The notes under the pieces: model-generated
The model's database searches: none
Told to the model about the DNA's origin: nothing
What the model saw: the letters and a program-made list of their open reading frames with translations, nothing else
Position numbers and translations under genes: made by a program
Shown: positions 24,133 through 31,561 of the stretch, piece after piece
Numbering within the stretch: position 1 is the stretch's first letter
Layout: every line of letters starts with the position of its first letter
NCBI RefSeq assembly: GCF_001907295.1
Contig: NZ_MQVR01000016.1
Span: 1 to 36,189, forward strand
Direction: 5' to 3'
DNA length: 36,189 bases
Source: Bowdeniella nasicola
GTDB taxonomy: Bacteria > Actinomycetota > Actinomycetes > Actinomycetales > Actinomycetaceae

Positions 24133-24184
24133 CCCCAGCTCCCGAGGGCAAGCGCGCGGAGCGCGTGCGGCAGAACTCCCCAGA

Positions 24185-24214
24185 GTGACAATAGGTCAGC
24201 CACTACTGTATAGT
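24185..24214 (+). promoter_or_regulatory. Promoter of the cmtR-ATPase operon
   Basis: GTGACA (24185-24190) and TATAGT (24209-24214) are spaced by 18 bases and end 7 bases before the cmtR ATG, so the transcript would be leaderless. ACTG-7-CAGT (24204-24218) straddles the -10 and is a candidate operator for CmtR autoregulation. Confidence 0.65.
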
Positions 24215-24221
24215 TCAGTGC

Positions 24222-24581
24222 ATGCTGACTATTGCTTCTCGCCTCGACGTCATGAACCGGCTGGGCCGGGCCATGGCGGACCCGACGCGCTCCCGGATCC
24301 TGATGACCCTGCTGGACGGGCCGAGCTACCCGGCCGTGCTCTCGCGCGAGCTGGAGCTGACGCGTTCGAACGTGTCGAACCACCTGACCTGTCTTCGCGA
24401 CTGCGGGATCGTGGTCGCCGAGCCCGAGGGTCGGCAGACGCGCTACGAGATCGCCGACCCGCACCTCGCGGCGGCGCTCACGGCGCTGGTGGACGTGACG
24501 CTGGCCGTGGACGAGCACGCGCCGTGCTTGGACGCCGCGTGCACTGTGCCGGGCTGCTGCGGGACGGGAGCGGGCGCGTGA
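24222..24581 (+). CDS. cmtR: Cd(II)/Pb(II)-sensing ArsR-family repressor CmtR
   Basis: The protein is 119 residues. The winged helix includes RSNVSNHLTCLRDCGIVVAEPEGRQTRYE. Cys57 and Cys61 in HLTCLRDCG and Cys102 in HAPCLDAAC fall at the residue numbers of the Cd/Pb ligands of mycobacterial CmtR (Cys57, Cys61, Cys102), which is strong support. Extra cysteines (107, 112, 113) follow. In the apo form CmtR represses its own operon; binding Cd(II) or Pb(II) releases it. The stop overlaps the GTG of the ATPase gene by 4 bases. Confidence 0.95.
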   Translation: MLTIASRLDVMNRLGRAMADPTRSRILMTLLDGPSYPAVLSRELELTRSNVSNHLTCLRDCGIVVAEPEGRQTRYEIADPHLAAALTALVDVTLAVDEHAPCLDAACTVPGCCGTGAGA

Positions 24582-26479
24582 GCGCGGCGTGCGGCTGCGA
24601 CGAGCCGGAGACCCGGGTCGGCGAGAAAGCCGATGAGGAGCAGGAGCGTCCGTGGTGGCGTGACCGCGGGATCATGGTCCCGGTGCTCTCCGGCGTCGCC
24701 TTCGGCACGGGCCTGGTCCTGGAATGGACAGGGGCGGAGGTCCCGGCGCTGGTGGCGTTCTGGATCAGCCTGCTGCTGGGCGCGTCGACGTTCACCCCGG
24801 GCGCGATCCGCAAGCTGTTCAAGGGCAAGCTGGGCATCGGCCTGCTGATGACGATCAGCGCGGTCGGCGCGGTGATCCTCGGCTACGTCGAGGAGGCCGC
24901 CGCCTTGGCGTTCCTGTACTCCATCGCCGAAGCGCTGGAGGACAAGGCCATGGACCGCGCCCGCGGCGGGCTGCGGGCTCTCCTCAAGCTCGTCCCGGAG
25001 ACCGCGACCATCCGGCGGGACGGCGCGCCCGTGGAGGTCGCTGCGAAGGACCTCCAGGTCGGGCAGCTCATGCTGGTGCGCCCCGGTGAGCGGATCGCGA
25101 CCGACGGCATCGTCCGCACAGGTCGGTCGAGCCTGGATACCTCCGCGATCACCGGCGAGTCGATCCCGGTCGAGGTCGAGCCCGGCGACGCGGTGTCGGC
25201 CGGGGCGATCAACACCGCCGGTGCCCTGGAGGTCGAGGCGACCGCGGCGGGTACGGACAACTCGCTGACCACGATCGTGGAGCTGGTCGAGCAGGCGCAG
25301 GCCGAGAAGGGAGACCGCGCTCGGCTGGCCGACCGGATCGCCCGACCCCTCGTGCCCGGCGTGCTGATCCTCGCCGCTCTCGTCGCGATCATCGGCTCGC
25401 TGCTCGGCGACCCGGAGCTGTGGATCACCCGCGCCCTCGTGGTGCTCGTCGCCGCGTCGCCGTGCGCGCTGGCGATCTCCGTCCCGCTCACCGTCGTCGC
25501 CGCGATCGGCTCGGCGAGCCGGTTCGGCGTGATCATCAAGTCCGGTGCCGTGTTCGAGCGCTTCGGCGTGATCCGCCACGTCGCCGTCGACAAGACCGGC
25601 ACCCTCACCCGCAACGAGCCCGCCGTCACCGCCGTCCTCACCGCCGCCGGCGTGACCGAGGCGCCGGCCCTGGCCTGGGCGGCATCCCTGGAGCAGCACA
25701 GCACCCACCCGCTGGCCGCCGCGATCACCGCCGCCGCACCCGGAGTCCCCGCCGCCCTGGACGTCACCGAGCAGGCCGGGCACGGCATCGAAGGCACCCT
25801 CGACGGGGCCCGGGTCACCGTCGGCAGCCCTCGCTGGCTGGACTCGGGGACGCTCAAGGACCAGGTCGCGGGCCTGGAGGAGCAGGGCATGACCGTCGTC
25901 ATTGTGCACCTCGACGGGGTCCCGGTCGCCGCGATCGGGGTCCGCGACGAGCTTCGCCCCGAGGTCCCAGAGGTCGTGCGCACCCTCGCGGCCCAGGGCG
26001 TCGGGATGACCATGCTCACCGGCGACAACGCCCGCACCGCCCGCGCGCTGGCCGCGCAGGCCGGGATCGGGGACGTGCGCGCCGAGCTGCGTCCCGAGGA
26101 CAAGGCCGCCGCGATCAGCGAGCTGGGCAGGCACGGCTCGGTCGCGATGATCGGCGACGGCATCAACGACGCCCCCGCCCTGGCGGCCGCGGACATCGGC
26201 ATCGCGATGGGCGCGACCGGCTCCGATGCCGCGATCGAGTCCGCCGACGTCGCCTTCACCGGCCACGACCTGCGGCTCCTCCCGCGGGCGTTCGACCACG
26301 CCCGCCGCGGCAGGCACATCATCAACCAGAACATCATCCTGTCCCTGCTGATCATCACCGCCCTGCTGCCGCTCGCCCTGTTCGGCGTACTCGGCCTCGC
26401 AGCGGTGGTGCTCGTGCACGAGATCGCCGAGGTGATAGTGATCCTCAACGGGCTCCGCGCCGCCAGGACGAGGAAGTAG
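24578..26479 (+). CDS. Heavy-metal P1B-type ATPase with SPC metal motif
   Basis: The protein is 633 residues from a GTG that overlaps the cmtR stop. P-type motifs: TGES (192-195, actuator), SPCAL (294-298, transmembrane metal motif), DKTGTLT (338-344, phosphorylated Asp) and MIGDGINDAPALAAADIGIAMG (hinge). There is no full N-terminal metal-binding domain, only CGC at residues 5-7. SPC rather than CPC and the short N-terminus point to the P1B-4 (CtpD/CtpJ/CoaT-like) group, but the last helix reads VLVHEIAEVIVILNGLR. It exports divalent metal; with CmtR upstream, Cd/Pb is the likely inducer, while Co, Zn or Fe are possible substrates. It ends 37 bases before the element end. Confidence 0.93.
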   Translation: MSAACGCDEPETRVGEKADEEQERPWWRDRGIMVPVLSGVAFGTGLVLEWTGAEVPALVAFWISLLLGASTFTPGAIRKLFKGKLGIGLLMTISAVGAVILGYVEEAAALAFLYSIAEALEDKAMDRARGGLRALLKLVPETATIRRDGAPVEVAAKDLQVGQLMLVRPGERIATDGIVRTGRSSLDTSAITGESIPVEVEPGDAVSAGAINTAGALEVEATAAGTDNSLTTIVELVEQAQAEKGDRARLADRIARPLVPGVLILAALVAIIGSLLGDPELWITRALVVLVAASPCALAISVPLTVVAAIGSASRFGVIIKSGAVFERFGVIRHVAVDKTGTLTRNEPAVTAVLTAAGVTEAPALAWAASLEQHSTHPLAAAITAAAPGVPAALDVTEQAGHGIEGTLDGARVTVGSPRWLDSGTLKDQVAGLEEQGMTVVIVHLDGVPVAAIGVRDELRPEVPEVVRTLAAQGVGMTMLTGDNARTARALAAQAGIGDVRAELRPEDKAAAISELGRHGSVAMIGDGINDAPALAAADIGIAMGATGSDAAIESADVAFTGHDLRLLPRAFDHARRGRHIINQNIILSLLIITALLPLALFGVLGLAAVVLVHEIAEVIVILNGLRAARTRK

Positions 26480-26495
26480 GAGGGATCATCGAGTG

Positions 26496-26533
26496 CTATA
26501 ACTCCGATATGCGCTAGCGCAGGTCGATGACGC
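26496..26533. other. attR: right element-chromosome junction
   Basis: The element half-site CTATAACTCCGATATGCGC (26496-26514) meets chromosomal LLM sequence (coding GTGVIDLR on the minus strand) at TAGC 26515-26518, 16 bases after the P-type ATPase stop. Confidence 0.75.
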
Positions 26534-26756
26534 CTGTGCCGACCTCAATGCGCTGGGTGCGCGCCGCGATCGCCGACAGCAGCGGCATCGGAGCCGCGGC
26601 CTACCGCGCGAAATGGTGGACCCGGAAATAGGCGCCGTTGACGCCGATCTCATCGGCCGCGACCGAGAGTTCGACAGCCTGGTGTAGTGCCTCACCTGCG
26701 CTGGGGCCGCCGTGCCCGCCGTAGTGACCGAAGCTGAGGAATCCGAAGCTGCGCAT
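26517..26756 (-). pseudogene. N-terminal part of the LLM-class flavin oxidoreductase, with nonsense codon
   Basis: From ATG 26756 on the minus strand the frame reads MRSFGFLSFGHYGGHGGPSA, then GEALHQAVELSVAADEIGVN, GAYFRVHHFAR, a TAG stop at about 26604-26606, and AAAPMPLLSAIAARTQRIEV, GTGVIDLR. This is the typical start of luciferase-like monooxygenases of this group and is continuous with the piece at 17190-17735 once the element is removed. The TAG probably replaces a CAG (Gln) codon. The ATG lies 4 bases after the ychJ stop, so the intact ancestor was in an operon with ychJ. Confidence 0.92.
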
Positions 26757-26760
26757 GTCC

Positions 26761-27147
26761 TCACTCTAGGGGCAGCGCGTCGAGGTAGACCCAGCGTCCG
26801 GCCTTGCGCGTAAACCGCGAGCGCTCGTGCAGCTCGCCGGTCATGCCGTCGTCCATAAAGTGTGCTCGGAATTCGACGATGCCCTCGGTATCGTCTTCGC
26901 CACCGTCTACGACGTCGAGGATCTCGAGCCGCGTGAATACCGGGCTATCGTCGTCGACATTGGTCGGGCGGGTACGCGGATGCCATGAGCGAAATACGTA
27001 GTTCGCATTGCGTCGAACGTAGGCGGAGTACCGCGAACGCATGAGTTCTTCGGCGGTGGTGGCCTGCCGGACGCCATCGTGTAGTTCTCCGCAGCAGGTC
27101 GCATAAGTTTCGCCGCCGCAGGGGCACGGCCACGCTTTTGTCGTCAT
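26761..27147 (-). CDS. YchJ family SEC-C/zinc-binding protein
   Basis: The 128-residue protein starts CPCGGETYATCCGELHDG (residues 8-25), the Cys-rich SEC-C-like knuckle of the YchJ/UPF0225 family, followed by TAEELMRSRYSAYVRRNANYVFRSWHPRTRP, a family hallmark. A nuclear-transport-factor-2-like fold is expected. Function is unknown. It was upstream of the now-broken LLM oxidoreductase. Confidence 0.93.
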   Translation of the reverse strand: MTTKAWPCPCGGETYATCCGELHDGVRQATTAEELMRSRYSAYVRRNANYVFRSWHPRTRPTNVDDDSPVFTRLEILDVVDGGEDDTEGIVEFRAHFMDDGMTGELHERSRFTRKAGRWVYLDALPLE

Positions 27148-27197
27148 AGCAAGAAGGCTAGAACGTTCCGGGCTGGCGTGCGCGTTATCGTTGCGTC

Positions 27198-28025
27198 ATG
27201 GCCCTTCATGTCTTCGATCTCGACGCGAGCGCCGGGCGTGTCAGTGACCTCGGCGCTCAGGTACTATCTTGGACCCCGCACTCCACGAACCGGCCGGTTC
27301 TGTTTACCTCCCGTAGGGCGGGCCAAGCGCGCGAGGTCCATGCCGGTATCCCGATCTGCGCGCCGTGGTTCGGCCAGGGCCGCACCGACGTGAGCGTCCC
27401 GTACGGCCATGGACTCGTGCGCTGGATCGAATGGGACCTGGTCGAAGAGGACGTAAGTGAAAACCGCGCGCGATACGTGTGGGAACTCGACCACAGCGCG
27501 ACGGAAGGCACCCCCGGGTCGGACGACTACCCCGCCGACCTGTACTACCGCTATGTCGCCGAGTTCGATTCCGAACTGCGCGTCGCCCTCACGATCACGT
27601 CGCCGACGCAGCAGACCATCGTCGACCAGGCGTTCCACACCTACTTCTATGTCGATGACCTCGCCCGCTCCCGCATCGATGGCCTTGACGGCAGCGAATT
27701 CCTCGATGGCTCCCGGCGCGGTGTGCACGATGGGACGCTTCAGATCGAGGGCCCGCACGACGTCATCTACTTCGACGCTATTGCCGACTCCCCCACGCTC
27801 ACGATCGGCGAGCCGGACCGCACGGTCACGATTCGCACCTCGGGCGCCCGCGACGCGATCGTGTGGAACCCGGGGCCCGATGGGGCGCAACGGCTCAACG
27901 GGTTCGATGCAGATGAGTGGGAGCACATGATGTGTGTCGAGGTCGGCAACGTGCAGCATCATGCCGTGACGATTCCGGCCGGCGGATCGCACACGCTCAG
28001 CATGTCAGTGGCTGTCGAAGAGTAG
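27198..28025 (+). CDS. D-hexose-6-phosphate mutarotase (aldose 1-epimerase family, YeaD-like)
   Basis: The protein is 275 residues. PVLFTSRRA ... GIPICAPWFGQGR, QAFHTYFYVDDLARSRIDGL (catalytic His region, about residue 151) and HMMCVEVGNVQHHAVTIPAGG (catalytic Glu, about residue 248) match YeaD-type epimerases that interconvert alpha and beta anomers of glucose-6-phosphate. The ATG at 27198 lies 50 bases from the divergent ychJ start. Length is normal. Confidence 0.93.
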   Translation: MALHVFDLDASAGRVSDLGAQVLSWTPHSTNRPVLFTSRRAGQAREVHAGIPICAPWFGQGRTDVSVPYGHGLVRWIEWDLVEEDVSENRARYVWELDHSATEGTPGSDDYPADLYYRYVAEFDSELRVALTITSPTQQTIVDQAFHTYFYVDDLARSRIDGLDGSEFLDGSRRGVHDGTLQIEGPHDVIYFDAIADSPTLTIGEPDRTVTIRTSGARDAIVWNPGPDGAQRLNGFDADEWEHMMCVEVGNVQHHAVTIPAGGSHTLSMSVAVEE

Positions 28026-28041
28026 GAATTTTTCCCGCCGG

Positions 28042-28737
28042 CTACGCCACGCCGGGAAGCCGCCCTCCCCCATTTTTCGGATCGGCATCGAGTGCGACGA
28101 GACCTGCCTGCTGGGTTCGCTCGGCAAGCTCATTCAGGCCGGCCCGGCGCGCGGCTTCAGCGATATGGCGGACAGCCTCGTGCGGCGAACTGGACCCCGT
28201 TCCGGCAAACCACATCGTGCGCCCATCCGTTGGATTGACGGGCGCATCGAGAAAGGGCGCGACTAATGGCTTATGTCGTCGTGCCTCACGAGGCGACGGA
28301 CCGACGAAGTGGACGCCTTGGGATGTCCAAAAGTTTCGCCGGACGGTCGATTGCGGCACGACGCCGGTTCCAATCGCGTGACTGTAGTGCCGGGCCCCGG
28401 TCACCGGAACCACGCTTCCCGGTGCGATCTGTTCGTAGCGGATCACGTAGGGGCGTAGTCCCGGCGCCGCGGATCCGATCAGTACTCCGCGCTCGGCGAT
28501 GATGAGTGCTTCGCCCCCCATGTACAGGTAGATGAGGCCGCAGATCACCGCAAAAATGACGCTGGGCGCGATCGCAAGGACGAACGTTTCACCCGGATTG
28601 ATCAGGGTGAACACCGTAAACAGCAGCCACACTCCGCCGAGAATCAGGGCAAACAGTAGCGAGGGCCGATCCCGATAGACGGCCCGCACCTCTCCGATTT
28701 CTTCGCGATAGCGCGCTGCTGCGGACTTAACGCTCAT
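28042..28737 (-). CDS. Membrane protein of unknown function
   Basis: The protein is 231 residues from ATG 28737, which overlaps the stop of the upstream glycosylase gene (ATGA). Two hydrophobic helices at about 27-45 (LLFALILGGVWLLFTVFTL) and 53-73 (LAIAPSVIFAVICGLIYLYMG) are followed by a soluble domain of about 150 residues (VIRYEQIAPGSVVPVTGARH, VHFVGPSPREARRH). The arrangement resembles actinobacterial proteins with a C-terminal PH-like or similar domain, but I do not recognise it with confidence. Confidence 0.8.
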   Translation of the reverse strand: MSVKSAAARYREEIGEVRAVYRDRPSLLFALILGGVWLLFTVFTLINPGETFVLAIAPSVIFAVICGLIYLYMGGEALIIAERGVLIGSAAPGLRPYVIRYEQIAPGSVVPVTGARHYSHAIGTGVVPQSTVRRNFWTSQGVHFVGPSPREARRHKPLVAPFLDAPVNPTDGRTMWFAGTGSSSPHEAVRHIAEAARRAGLNELAERTQQAGLVALDADPKNGGGRLPGVA

Positions 28738-29177
28738 TGGTCCCTTTCTGATACCGGCCGTTCCCACGGTTCAATCTCCCCTGGCACCTCGTCAAACATT
28801 GGGTGCAGCTGCGGTCGTGACGCGACGGCCGTCTCATAAACCTTGGGGCTACGGATCTGAAGCTTTGCCAGCAGGTGGCGCCATTCGTAAGCGACCTGTC
28901 CCTCGGTGACGGGAAGTCGCACACCGGTTGGCTCGGTCCGAATGCGATCGCGATCGAAGCGGTAGCCGCGCGCTGCGGCTTCATCCGCGACCGCCGTAAG
29001 GTACGTGGCAATTGCTGCCATGGAATCTGCGGTTGCGCGGAAGCGTTCGAGCTGCGGATGGTGGCGGTAGCCGGCAGTTTCGCCGGCCAGAATTTTTTGC
29101 GCGAGCAATCCCTCGCGCCAAAGTGCGCTCAAGCCCTGCCGATCAAGGTGCAACGGGTTAAGCGACCAAAGCCTCAT
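28734..29177 (-). CDS. Pyrimidine-dimer DNA glycosylase / endonuclease V-like
   Basis: The protein is 147 residues. MRLWSLNPLHLDRQGLSALW, then LLAQKILAGETAGYRHHPQLERF and YLTAVADEAAARGYRFDRDRI are characteristic of the Pyr_excise family related to T4 endonuclease V, which removes UV-induced pyrimidine dimers. The usual position of the N-terminal catalytic amine fits a short chain starting at this ATG. It is co-oriented and overlapping with the membrane-protein gene downstream. Confidence 0.9.
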   Translation of the reverse strand: MRLWSLNPLHLDRQGLSALWREGLLAQKILAGETAGYRHHPQLERFRATADSMAAIATYLTAVADEAAARGYRFDRDRIRTEPTGVRLPVTEGQVAYEWRHLLAKLQIRSPKVYETAVASRPQLHPMFDEVPGEIEPWERPVSERDQ

Positions 29178-29191
29178 GCCGAAACTCTACG

Positions 29192-29722
29192 TTATGCCCG
29201 TGCAGTCGCCACCTGATGCTCGGTCAGGTCACGATCGGCGTAGATCAGCCGAGTTGCTGGCCCGTTCGGGTTACCAGTGTCCGGCCCGGCGAAACAGCAC
29301 CTCAGGCCGATCCGTTCCGCCACGAGCCGCGACCGCGTATTGTGCTCGAGCAGCCGGGCGACAACGGGCAGGTCCGCATTGGCGGCATTGGCGCGTTCCA
29401 CGGAGTAGCGTGCCGCGCGCGTGGCAATTCCCCTACCCTGCGCCTGGGGCGCTATCCAATATCCGAGGTTCCAATACGAGCCTCGCCGCAGTTTGGGACC
29501 GCAGATCCCCACCACACGGTCGCCATCCCAGATGAGCCAGCTGGACAGTCCTTCACGTTCCCAGCCCTCGAGCCACATGCGCATGAGCGCTTCGGTCTCG
29601 CTACGGCGGGTGAAACGACCCGACGGGTAGTGTTTCCACACGCGCGGGTCGGAATAGAGGGCGTGGACGGCATCAATATCGTCGATGGTCGGCTTTTCCA
29701 GCCGAAAATCACCAAATCTTAT
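29192..29722 (-). CDS. GNAT family N-acetyltransferase (RimJ-like) without a normal start codon
   Basis: Homology extends upstream to 29722, reading (I)RFGDFRLEKPTIDDIDAVHA, then LYSDPRVWKHYPSGRFTRRS and the acetyl-CoA loop YWIAPQAQGRGIATRAARYSV, LLEHNTRSRLVAERIGLR. The codon where Met is expected is ATA (29720-29722). No ATG, GTG or TTG occurs in this frame between the upstream in-frame TAA and a GTG at 29641, which would remove the first 27 residues of the fold. It lies 14 bases after the siderophore ATPase stop. It may be unexpressed, use a rare start, or start at 29641 as a truncated form. Confidence 0.75.
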   Translation of the reverse strand: MRFGDFRLEKPTIDDIDAVHALYSDPRVWKHYPSGRFTRRSETEALMRMWLEGWEREGLSSWLIWDGDRVVGICGPKLRRGSYWNLGYWIAPQAQGRGIATRAARYSVERANAANADLPVVARLLEHNTRSRLVAERIGLRCCFAGPDTGNPNGPATRLIYADRDLTEHQVATARA

Positions 29723-29736
29723 GCAGCGAGAACGTC

Positions 29737-30492
29737 CTAGAAGTAATAGGCCATCGGGCCTTTGGGGCCCGGAAGAATCTCGACGGGGGTGTTAAAGACC
29801 CTCGAGAGGGTTTCTTCGCGCATGATGTCTTCGGGCGTGCCGAACTCGACGACCTTACCGTCCTTCATCGCGACGATCCATTCCGAATAGGCGGCGGCGA
29901 AGTTGATGTCGTGCAGCACGATGAGGATCGTGCGATCCAGTTCGACGGCGGCGCGCTTCAGGTGCTGCATCATGAGCACCGAGTGCTGCATATCGAGGTT
30001 ATTGAGCGGCTCGTCGAGCAGGACGTAGTCCGTGTCCTGTGCCAGGATCATCGCGACGTAGGCGCGCTGGCGCTGGCCGCCGGAGAGTTCGTCGAGGAAC
30101 CGGTTTTCCAGCGCACCGAGCTCCAAGAAATCGATCGCCTGGCTGATGATCCGCTCGTCTTCCCGGGTCAGGCGGCCCTGCGAGTACGGGAAGCGGCCGA
30201 ACCCCACGAGCTGGCGCACGGTCAGGCGGGTGACGTAGGAGTTTTCCTGCCGAAGGATTGACACGATCCGCGCGAGTTCCTTCGACTTGGTGGTGGCAAC
30301 GTCCCTACCGGCGATCTCGATAGCGCCGTCGTCCATCCCCATGAGACGACCGATCATCGTGAGCATCGTGGATTTGCCCGCGCCGTTGGGCCCCACGAGG
30401 GCCGTGATCCCGCCCTTGGGAATGGCGAGATCGACGGGGCCGATCGAGACCTCATCGGAATAGTTCCGGGTCACGGTCGAAAGCGAGATCAT
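29737..30492 (-). CDS. Siderophore/iron ABC importer ATP-binding protein (FecE/CeuD-like)
   Basis: The protein is 251 residues from ATG 30492, one base after the upstream permease stop. Walker A is LVGPNGAGKSTML (about 33-45), signature LDELSGGQRQRAYVAMIL (about 133-150), Walker B YVLLDEPLNNLDM (about 156-168), H-loop IVLHDINFA. It is the ATPase of the four-gene Fe3+-siderophore importer behind the iron box at 33647-33665. Confidence 0.95.
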   Translation of the reverse strand: MISLSTVTRNYSDEVSIGPVDLAIPKGGITALVGPNGAGKSTMLTMIGRLMGMDDGAIEIAGRDVATTKSKELARIVSILRQENSYVTRLTVRQLVGFGRFPYSQGRLTREDERIISQAIDFLELGALENRFLDELSGGQRQRAYVAMILAQDTDYVLLDEPLNNLDMQHSVLMMQHLKRAAVELDRTILIVLHDINFAAAYSEWIVAMKDGKVVEFGTPEDIMREETLSRVFNTPVEILPGPKGPMAYYF

Positions 30493-30493
30493 G

Positions 30494-31561
30494 TCACAGC
30501 CTTCCCTTGCGCAGGATGTAGAAGAGGAAGAAGCCACCGCCGACGAGTTCGATGATGACGCCGACGGAGCCCTGGGCGTAAAAGACATTGCGCAGGATGA
30601 AGTGCGCGCCCGCCATCATGATGAAACCGATGAACCAGGCCATCGGGAAGAGGTAGCGATGGTCGTAGGTGTCGGCGAGCTGGTAGGCCAGCATCGCGAC
30701 GAGGAAGCCAAGGAACGTCATCGGCCCGATGAGCGCCGTCGAGGTCGCCATCAAAATCGCGGTTAGGACGAGGACGAGCAACGTCCGGCGACGGTGGTTG
30801 ATGCCGAGGTTGAGGGCGGGCTCGCGCCCGAGGGCGAGCACGTTGAGGGTGCGCGACTGCCCCCACAGCGCGGCGCCGGCGAGCGCCACGATGATGGCCG
30901 CGGGCAGCAGGTATTCCTCACGCGCTTGCGCGAGCGAGCCGATGAGGCGCGCGGTCAGCAGGTCAAATTCGCTCGGGGTGAGCAGGCGCTGCAGGAACGT
31001 TGCCGCGGCGCCGAGGCCGCCACCGATGACGATGCCGACGAGCAGCGTGATGTGCAGATTGCCGCGCGGGCCGCCGAACAGCCAGCCGTACAGGATCGTC
31101 GCGAAGGTGACCATGAGCGCGATCTGGAACAGGAACTGCCACACGCCGGTGACGAGCGTGATCCCGGCGGCGCCGAGCGCGAAGACCGCGGCGGTCTGCA
31201 CGAGTCGGTAGAGCGATTCGAAGCCCATGATGCTGGGCGTGAGAATCCGGTTGTGCGTCACCGTCTGGAAGCTGATGGTCGCAATCGCTTGGGCGCCCGT
31301 GACGATGAGGACGACGATGAGGGTCTTGGCCCGCAGGCGCGCGATCGTCCAGTAGCCATCCGAGCCGATGGGCATCGGATTGCCGTAAGACATCGTGAGC
31401 GCGGTGCTCCCCAGCGCGAGGGCGATGAGGATCGCGAGGATGATCCAGTAGCGACGACGAGTTCCGCCGGCGAGAGCACCCGTCGTGCGTCGGGTCGGCT
31501 CGGGGTCGGACAGCGGTGGCGTCACGCGCTCGCGCGGCTTCATGAGGGTCGTACTAGCCAC
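30494..31561 (-). CDS. Siderophore ABC importer permease (FecCD family)
   Basis: The protein is 355 residues with about nine hydrophobic segments. FQTVTHNRILTPSIMGFESLYRLVQTAAVF and IGPMTFLGFLVAMLAYQLADTYDHRYLFPMAW are FecCD features. The GTG at 31561 overlaps the upstream permease stop by 8 bases; an ATG at 31543 is an alternative. An N-terminal cytoplasmic extension of about 35 residues precedes the first helix. It pairs with the second permease of the operon. Confidence 0.93.
   Translation of the reverse strand: MASTTLMKPRERVTPPLSDPEPTRRTTGALAGGTRRRYWIILAILIALALGSTALTMSYGNPMPIGSDGYWTIARLRAKTLIVVLIVTGAQAIATISFQTVTHNRILTPSIMGFESLYRLVQTAAVFALGAAGITLVTGVWQFLFQIALMVTFATILYGWLFGGPRGNLHITLLVGIVIGGGLGAAATFLQRLLTPSEFDLLTARLIGSLAQAREEYLLPAAIIVALAGAALWGQSRTLNVLALGREPALNLGINHRRRTLLVLVLTAILMATSTALIGPMTFLGFLVAMLAYQLADTYDHRYLFPMAWFIGFIMMAGAHFILRNVFYAQGSVGVIIELVGGGFFLFYILRKGRL

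Larger units (their letters stand above)
17734..26518. mobile_element. Integrative mobilizable element (serine integrase, Rep, MobV-type relaxase, metal-resistance cargo)
   Basis: The element interrupts an LLM oxidoreductase gene. TAGC occurs at both junctions (17734-17737 and 26515-26518); recombining them removes 8781 bp and restores the codon order ...GTGVIDLR-YENPLYLAEE.... A large serine integrase lies next to the left end, and all element genes point rightwards. The order is integrase, two small proteins, Rep, structured region, relaxase, coiled-coil membrane protein, CmtR, P1B ATPase. There is no type IV secretion gene, so transfer would depend on a helper. The exact crossover bases are inferred from the shared tetranucleotide. 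Confidence 0.9.

Noticed and set aside
24185-24577. Upstream extension of the ATPase frame
   Set aside because: It overlaps all of cmtR in another frame; ATPase homology and the GTGA overlap place the start at 24578.
24443-26419. Long minus-strand frames (658 and 521 residues) opposite the P-type ATPase
   Set aside because: Both are antisense to a strongly conserved ATPase and have shadow composition.
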